Source: Anaerolineaceae bacterium UBA700 (GTDB lineage: Bacteria > Chloroflexota > Anaerolineae > Anaerolineales > Anaerolineaceae). From it: 9,922 bases of DNA. Below, one piece after another: positions 5,773 to 9,922 of the stretch. The DNA lies in assembly GCA_002298885.1 (NCBI GenBank), contig DBMK01000024.1, forward strand, positions 1-9,922. The letters run 5' to 3'. Under the pieces are notes generated by a model. The model was given only the letters and a program-made list of their open reading frames with translations, searched no databases and was not told the origin of the DNA. The position numbers and the translations under genes were made by a program. Numbering within the stretch: the stretch's first letter is position 1; each line of letters opens with the position of its first letter.

Positions 5773-5843
5773 GGTAAAAGGGCGCGTTTAAATACGGTGT
5801 GTATTGCCAACACCCGCTTAATGGCTATATTTAGATTGGCGTT

Positions 5844-6566
5844 TTATTGGTGGGCTGCCTGCGCCATTACGCCCATCGACCGCAGCATATCCTCGATCTG
5901 GATGCGGTAGAACTGGTCAGAGTCGCCGACCACCGGCTGGAGATGGTTGAACAGCTCCAGCATGATGATCCCGTGGATGCGCGGCCAGCCTACGGCGGTG
6001 AGGTACAACGCCAGCGGCATCAAGCGCAGGTCCGGCCCGGAAAGCTGGTCGGCCTGCGCCTGCATGATTTCGCTCATCTCAGGCGGGACGGCAGCGTATT
6101 CCGGCCTGGGGTTCAGCCTCCCGCTTTCGAGGCAGCGAGTGATCAATGCGCCGATGATCACGAAGCTGCGCGTCGCCGCCGGCACTGTAATTTCCTCAGG
6201 TGCCTGGTAGCCCGGGATGGGGTTGCCGTAGATCAATTGGAAGTCGACCGGGTGAGCCAGGGCCCAAGAGCGGTAGGCCAGCAGCACGGCAATCAATTGT
6301 TCCTGGCAAGAATGCGCACTGGCCGTGTCCCGGGCTCCTTCCAGCGCGTCAGCCAGGGCGTTGAAAGCATCCAGGATCAGGTCGGTGACGAGCGCATCCC
6401 GGTTGAGGTAATAGTGGTACAGGGCCGGAGCGGTCAAATCCAACTCGCGCCCGATGCCGCGGATCGAAACCCCCGCGGTGCCTTCCTGCTCCATCAGCCG
6501 GCGGGCGGCTGCCTTGATTTCCGCCCGGATTGCCGCATGCTGCCCTTCTTTTCTGGTCCTGGACAT
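5844..6566 (-). CDS. TetR/AcrR-family regulator with WHG-type C-terminal domain
   Basis: This is a 240-aa DNA-binding repressor of TetR type. From the chosen ATG, residues ~10-57 form the helix-turn-helix domain, including VSIRGIGRELDLTAPALYHY (33-52), the classic recognition region. The remainder is a helical ligand-binding and dimerisation domain. Its end, with WPRIHGIIMLELFNHL (about 198-213), matches what I recall of the WHG (TetR_C_33) subfamily. The frame is open to a TTG at 6602, but the ATG at 6566 is preceded by GGGAG 11 nt away and gives the usual TetR start. It has a perfect consensus promoter with a palindrome over the start site, which suggests autorepression. The SDR gene follows on the same strand and is the nearest likely target; the divergent surE gene is another possibility. 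The ligand is unknown. Confidence 0.9.
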   Translation of the reverse strand: MSRTRKEGQHAAIRAEIKAAARRLMEQEGTAGVSIRGIGRELDLTAPALYHYYLNRDALVTDLILDAFNALADALEGARDTASAHSCQEQLIAVLLAYRSWALAHPVDFQLIYGNPIPGYQAPEEITVPAATRSFVIIGALITRCLESGRLNPRPEYAAVPPEMSEIMQAQADQLSGPDLRLMPLALYLTAVGWPRIHGIIMLELFNHLQPVVGDSDQFYRIQIEDMLRSMGVMAQAAHQ

Positions 6567-6606
6567 GCTGAATTTGACTCCCGGCGCTTTATTGCGCTCC
6601 AATAAA

Positions 6607-6621
6607 TTTAACGATGTTAAA
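6607..6621. promoter_or_regulatory. Candidate operator of the TetR-family regulator
   Basis: TTTAAC-GAT-GTTAAA is a perfect 6-bp-arm inverted repeat, 15 bp in all, just downstream of the -10 box and covering the expected transcription start (~6618) of the regulator gene. Size and position fit an autoregulatory TetR-family operator. This is inferred from sequence only. Confidence 0.5.
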
Positions 6622-6624
6622 ATT

Positions 6625-6653
6625 ATTATACATAGTAAATTTTATCCTGTCAA
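6625..6653 (-). promoter_or_regulatory. Perfect consensus sigma-70-type promoter of the TetR gene
   Basis: On the minus strand TTGACA (6653-6648) and TATAAT (6630-6625) are both exact consensus hexamers separated by exactly 17 bp. Transcription should begin near 6618, leaving a leader of about 50 nt before the ATG at 6566. Such a strong promoter on a repressor gene makes sense if the product shuts it down. Confidence 0.85.
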
Positions 6654-6703
6654 GCCCTTTATTCCTTCCCGTATTAAAACCCGCTCTGCTTTTCGCTGCC
6701 ATG

Positions 6704-6714
6704 TATAGTAAAAT
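6704..6714 (+). promoter_or_regulatory. Weak candidate -10 region for surE
   Basis: TATAGT (6704-6709) overlaps TAAAAT (6709-6714); each matches five of six -10 bases. No convincing -35 box is present. Transcription from here would give a leader of about 80-90 nt before surE. Confidence 0.3.
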
Positions 6715-6730
6715 GGTTCAGCCTTACTTC

Positions 6731-6800
6731 CAGAGCCCCTAGCTCTGTTCTAATTTCTGATCACTACTCTCAAATCTCTATTCTCTACTCTCTTTCCATT
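6731..6800 (+). other. surE leader: small hairpin, then G-free pyrimidine-rich tract
   Basis: CAGAGC (6731-6736) and GCTCTG (6742-6747) form a 6-bp stem with a 5-nt loop. From 6761 to the ATG there are forty bases without a single G, mostly C and T in repeated TCTCTA/TTCTCT units. No Shine-Dalgarno can exist in this tract, so surE translation must start by an SD-independent route. It may be an unstructured leader. Confidence 0.5.
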
Positions 6801-7613
6801 ATGAACGCCAAACGTTATCAAATTCTTCTCACCAACGACGACGGCATCAATTCTCCCGGCCTGTGGGCCGCGGCGGAAGCGCTGAGCCGCCTGGGATACG
6901 TGACGGTAGCCGCGCCGCGCGAGCAAGCCACCAGCATGGGGCGCTCGATGCCCCCAACCTCGGACGGCAAGATCACCCCGGTTGCTATGCGCGTAGGCGA
7001 ACAGGACTGGACCGTCTACGCCGTCGGCGGCACGCCAGCCCAGGCCGTTTTCCACGCCATCGAAGAACTGCTGCCCCATAAACCGGACCTCGTGGTCTCG
7101 GGCATTAATTACGGTGAAAACGTCGGCAGCGGCGTGACCATCTCCGGCACGGTTATGGCGGCCCTCGAAGGCGCTGCCCACGGCATCCCCAGCCTGGCAA
7201 TGTCCGCCCAATTGCTTGAATCCAACTGGTTCGATTACTCCGACCTCGATTTTTCGGGCGCGGCCTACTTTACTGAGTATTTTGCCCGTAAGATCCTGGA
7301 AGCCCAGCTTCCCCAGGACGTGGCTGTCCTAAAAGTCGACGTGCCTTTCAAGGCCACGGCGGAGACTCCCTGGCGCGTTACCCGCCAGGCGCTGCATCGC
7401 TACTACCGCGCCTCCGTCGTGCGGGATGGGTCGATCGACGAAAACGCCTTGGTCAAGGTGCGCATCGACGTCAAGCCCGGCGAGGCTCCTGAGGACAGCG
7501 ACGTTCACACCCTGCTGTTCGACCGGGTCGTGTCCGTCACCCCTATCAGCCTGGACATGACCTCGCGGGTGGACTTAAACGCATTCGAAACTCAATTACG
7601 AAATATTTCTTGA
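6801..7613 (+). CDS. surE: 5'/3'-nucleotidase SurE
   Basis: This is a SurE-family metal-dependent nucleoside monophosphatase, 270 aa. It shows the N-terminal TNDDG (11-15) with metal ligands Asp13 and Asp14, GGTPAQAV (76-83), and the hallmark VSGINYGENVG (99-109) with ligand Asn103, followed by SGTVMAALEGAAHGIPS. The usual metal-binding Ser after the second strand appears to be Thr44 (EQATSMGRS). SurE removes phosphate from 5' and 3' nucleotides and may trim short polyphosphate; it is linked to stationary-phase survival in E. coli. The ATG at 6801 follows a G-free leader with no Shine-Dalgarno. The TGA stop is one base from the helicase start, so the two genes likely form an operon. The C-terminal ~75 residues are more variable, as usual in this family. 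Confidence 0.94.
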   Translation: MNAKRYQILLTNDDGINSPGLWAAAEALSRLGYVTVAAPREQATSMGRSMPPTSDGKITPVAMRVGEQDWTVYAVGGTPAQAVFHAIEELLPHKPDLVVSGINYGENVGSGVTISGTVMAALEGAAHGIPSLAMSAQLLESNWFDYSDLDFSGAAYFTEYFARKILEAQLPQDVAVLKVDVPFKATAETPWRVTRQALHRYYRASVVRDGSIDENALVKVRIDVKPGEAPEDSDVHTLLFDRVVSVTPISLDMTSRVDLNAFETQLRNIS

Positions 7614-7614
7614 A

Positions 7615-9876
7615 ATGGATATCACCGAACTCCTGAACGGGCTTAACGAACAGCAGCGCCAGGCCGTAACCGCCGGCACCGGGCAGATCCTGGTGTTGGC
7701 CGGGCCAGGCTCGGGCAAAACCCGCGTCCTCACTTACCGGGCAGCTTACCTGGTGTTGAGGCAGGGCGTCCGGCCATACCACATCCTGGCGGTCACCTTC
7801 ACCAACAAGGCCGCCCGCGAAATGCAGGCCCGCCTGGAAGCGCTGCTCGGCGAGGAGGAGGCCCATTCGCTCTGGCTGGGCACTTTCCACGCCGTGTGCG
7901 CCCGCATGCTGCGCCGCGAGGTGGAGTACCTGCCGGTCAAGGAGAATTTCGTCATCATGGACGCCGATGACCAGGAGGCCATCGTCAAGCGCGCCATCCG
8001 CGAGCTCAAACTGGACGAGAAGCTCTACCGTCCCGCCAGCATCCACGCCACCATCTCCAACGCTAAGAACAACCTGATCATTCCCAAGGATTACCCGGCT
8101 TCCACCTATCGCGACGAGGTGGTGGCCCGCGTGTATGCCCGCTACCAGGACCTGCTGGTCGATAACAACAGCGTCGATTTCGATGATTTGCTGCTCTACG
8201 CGGTGCAGATTTTAGAGGATAACCCCCGCCTGCAGGAGCGCTATTCGCAGCGCTTCGAGCACGTCCTTGTGGACGAATTCCAGGACACTAACATTGCCCA
8301 GTACCGCCTGCTGCAGTTGCTGACCACCATTCACCACAACCTGTTCGTGGTCGGCGACGAGGACCAATCCATTTACCGCTGGCGCGGTGCAGATTACCGC
8401 AACGTGCTGCGTTTCGAGGAGGACAACCCGCGCTGCCAGAAAATCCTGCTCGAGCAGAACTACCGCTCCACCCAGACCGTGCTTGACGCGGCCCGCGGGG
8501 TGATCGACCGCAACCCGTACCGTACGCCCAAACACCTGTTTTCGGAGCGCGGTGCCGGCGAGCGTATTGTGCTGCACGAAGCAGTCAACGACCACGCCGA
8601 GGCGGCCTACGTGGTAGACGCCATCCAGCAGCGACTGGCTGGCGGCGGGGTCAAGGCCAGCGATTTTGCGGTGATGTACCGCACCAATGCCCAATCCCGC
8701 CTGTTGGAAGAGGCCTTCCTGCGCGCCGGGGTGCCCTACCGCCTGGTCGGGGCGCAGCGTTTCTACGGCCGGCGCGAGGTCAAGGACCTGATCGCTTACC
8801 TGCGCCTGGTGCAGAACCCATCCGATGAGATCAGCCTGGGGCGGGTGATCAACGTGCCGCCGCGTGGCATTGGCGACAAGACTTTGGTCAACCTGCAGTT
8901 GGTGGCCCAGCAGGCCAGCCTCGCGCCCGGGGACCTGCTGCTCGACCTGGGCCGTAAGGGCATGGATTCAAGTTACTGGAAGGCCTTTTCGGGCCGCGGC
9001 GCCGGCGTCATGGCCGATTTTGGGGCTATGCTGGCATCCTGGCGCGACCAGATGAACCTGGTCAGCCTGCCGATGCTGTTTGACAAGATCGTGTCGGATA
9101 TCGTCTACCAGCCCTACATCGACGACGGTTCCGATGAAGGCAGCGACCGCTGGGAAAACGTGCAGGAGCTGCGCCGCCTGGCATTCGAGTATGAGGAGCG
9201 CGGTTTGCCGGTCTTCCTCGAGACCCTGGCCCTGGTCTCCGACCAGGACACCCTGCCGGAGCAGGCCAACGCCCCCACTTTACTGACCCTGCACGCCGCC
9301 AAGGGTCTGGAGTTCGGCCAGGTTTTCATCATCGGGCTGGACGAGGGCCTGCTGCCGCACTCGCGTTCGCTGGACGAGCCGGAGGAAATGGCCGAGGAGC
9401 GCCGCCTGTTCTACGTGGGCCTGACCCGCGCCAAGAACCGACTGTACCTGGTGCGCGCCGACCAGCGCACGACCTACGGCGGGTTCGAGGCCAGCATCCC
9501 CTCGCGTTTCCTGCGCGACATCCCTGACGGGCTGATCCAGCGCAGCTCCCCCCGCCGCAGCGGGCGCGATTCGGCGTATTCCTCCTACCGCGAGGAGCGC
9601 AAGGAGCGCGACAGCCGCTGGCGGGATGACATGCGCTGGGATGGGGGCACCACCCTGGCACCCCGTCCGGCACCGGCGCCGCCCGCACGCCCGGCGCCGA
9701 TCGTCCAGCAGCAGTATCGCTCCGGAATGCGCGTGCGACATCCGTCGTGGGGCGAAGGGATGGTCATCGAGAGCCGCATCCTGGATGGCGAGGAGACCCT
9801 GGATGTGATCTTCGAAAGCGTCGGCTTCAAACGCCTCCTGGCCTCGCTGGCAAAGTTGGAAATCACCCAGAAGTAG
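7615..9876 (+). CDS. pcrA: PcrA/UvrD-type superfamily 1A DNA helicase
   Basis: This is an ATP-dependent 3'-5' helicase of 753 aa for DNA repair and for clearing replication or transcription blocks. The motifs are complete: Q motif LNEQQRQAV (10-18), Walker A GPGSGKT (30-36), Ia TFTNKAAREM (61-70), Walker B VDEFQD (219-224), III GDEDQSIYRWRGAD (247-260), IV QNYRS (281-285), V LLTLHAAKGLEF (about 562-573) and VI RRLFYVGLTRAKNRLYL (about 597-613). After an Arg/Ser-rich and then Pro/Ala-rich linker (about 640-698), the last ~55 residues (GMRVRHPSWGEGMV onward) match the C-terminal Tudor-like domain that binds RNA polymerase in PcrA. This supports PcrA over Rep. The ATG lies one base after the surE stop without a clear Shine-Dalgarno, so translation is probably coupled. 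The distinction between the names uvrD and pcrA is conventional. Confidence 0.95.
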   Translation: MDITELLNGLNEQQRQAVTAGTGQILVLAGPGSGKTRVLTYRAAYLVLRQGVRPYHILAVTFTNKAAREMQARLEALLGEEEAHSLWLGTFHAVCARMLRREVEYLPVKENFVIMDADDQEAIVKRAIRELKLDEKLYRPASIHATISNAKNNLIIPKDYPASTYRDEVVARVYARYQDLLVDNNSVDFDDLLLYAVQILEDNPRLQERYSQRFEHVLVDEFQDTNIAQYRLLQLLTTIHHNLFVVGDEDQSIYRWRGADYRNVLRFEEDNPRCQKILLEQNYRSTQTVLDAARGVIDRNPYRTPKHLFSERGAGERIVLHEAVNDHAEAAYVVDAIQQRLAGGGVKASDFAVMYRTNAQSRLLEEAFLRAGVPYRLVGAQRFYGRREVKDLIAYLRLVQNPSDEISLGRVINVPPRGIGDKTLVNLQLVAQQASLAPGDLLLDLGRKGMDSSYWKAFSGRGAGVMADFGAMLASWRDQMNLVSLPMLFDKIVSDIVYQPYIDDGSDEGSDRWENVQELRRLAFEYEERGLPVFLETLALVSDQDTLPEQANAPTLLTLHAAKGLEFGQVFIIGLDEGLLPHSRSLDEPEEMAEERRLFYVGLTRAKNRLYLVRADQRTTYGGFEASIPSRFLRDIPDGLIQRSSPRRSGRDSAYSSYREERKERDSRWRDDMRWDGGTTLAPRPAPAPPARPAPIVQQQYRSGMRVRHPSWGEGMVIESRILDGEETLDVIFESVGFKRLLASLAKLEITQK

Positions 9877-9922
9877 GTTATTTCAGGGTTTAAAAATCAT
9901 CACCACACACCTGCCCTGGCAC

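Noticed and set aside
6567..6602. TTG at 6602 as start of the TetR gene
   Set aside because: It would add 12 residues atypical of the family; the ATG at 6566 gives the usual N-terminus and has GGGAG upstream.
9877..9922. Terminator after the helicase gene
   Set aside because: Only 46 bases remain; CAGGG and CCCTG could pair across a long loop but there is no T-run, so nothing is called.

Overview
The window is about 9.9 kb of GC-rich bacterial chromosome with ten protein-coding genes and short, AT-richer intergenic gaps (the largest is 234 bp). No rRNA, tRNA, CRISPR array, integrase or transposase is visible. Gene content, high GC3, mixed SD-led and SD-less genes, and several short palindromic repeat units remind me of Chloroflexota, class Anaerolineae. 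That assignment rests on memory and inference, not on a marker gene.

Region 1 (1-2701, plus strand): a leader with competing hairpins precedes a tightly packed three-gene ABC-2 exporter operon. It holds one ATPase and two paralogous 263-aa permeases, joined by an ATGA overlap and a 4-bp gap. The layout resembles the viologen-exporter / ABC2_membrane_6 type, but the substrate cannot be read from sequence.

Region 2 (2702-4790): a double-palindrome REP-like unit lies between the permease gene and a convergent MaoC-like hydratase gene (minus). The hydratase gene diverges from a Gfo/Idh/MocA oxidoreductase gene (plus). Between them are two TATAAT boxes facing opposite ways and a perfect 15-bp-arm palindrome; the oxidoreductase mRNA may be leaderless. 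A 43-nt hairpin and a strong ribosome binding site then lead into a small cupin gene. This gene carries an in-frame TGA exactly where the cupin metal-binding motif is expected to have Trp.

Region 3 (4792-6660, minus): a TetR-family regulator with a C-terminal WHG-type domain lies upstream of an atypical SDR (NAD-dependent epimerase-like) on the same strand. The regulator has a perfect consensus promoter (TTGACA-17-TATAAT), with a 15-bp palindrome over the expected transcription start, which suggests autoregulation.

Region 4 (6661-9922, plus): surE (5'/3'-nucleotidase) follows a G-free pyrimidine-rich leader, and its stop codon is one base from the start of a PcrA/UvrD-type helicase gene. The two look co-transcribed and translationally coupled.

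I do not see a clear new multi-gene system. The observations most worth following are the cupin UGA-for-Trp codon, the palindrome between the divergent promoters, and the TetR promoter/operator arrangement.
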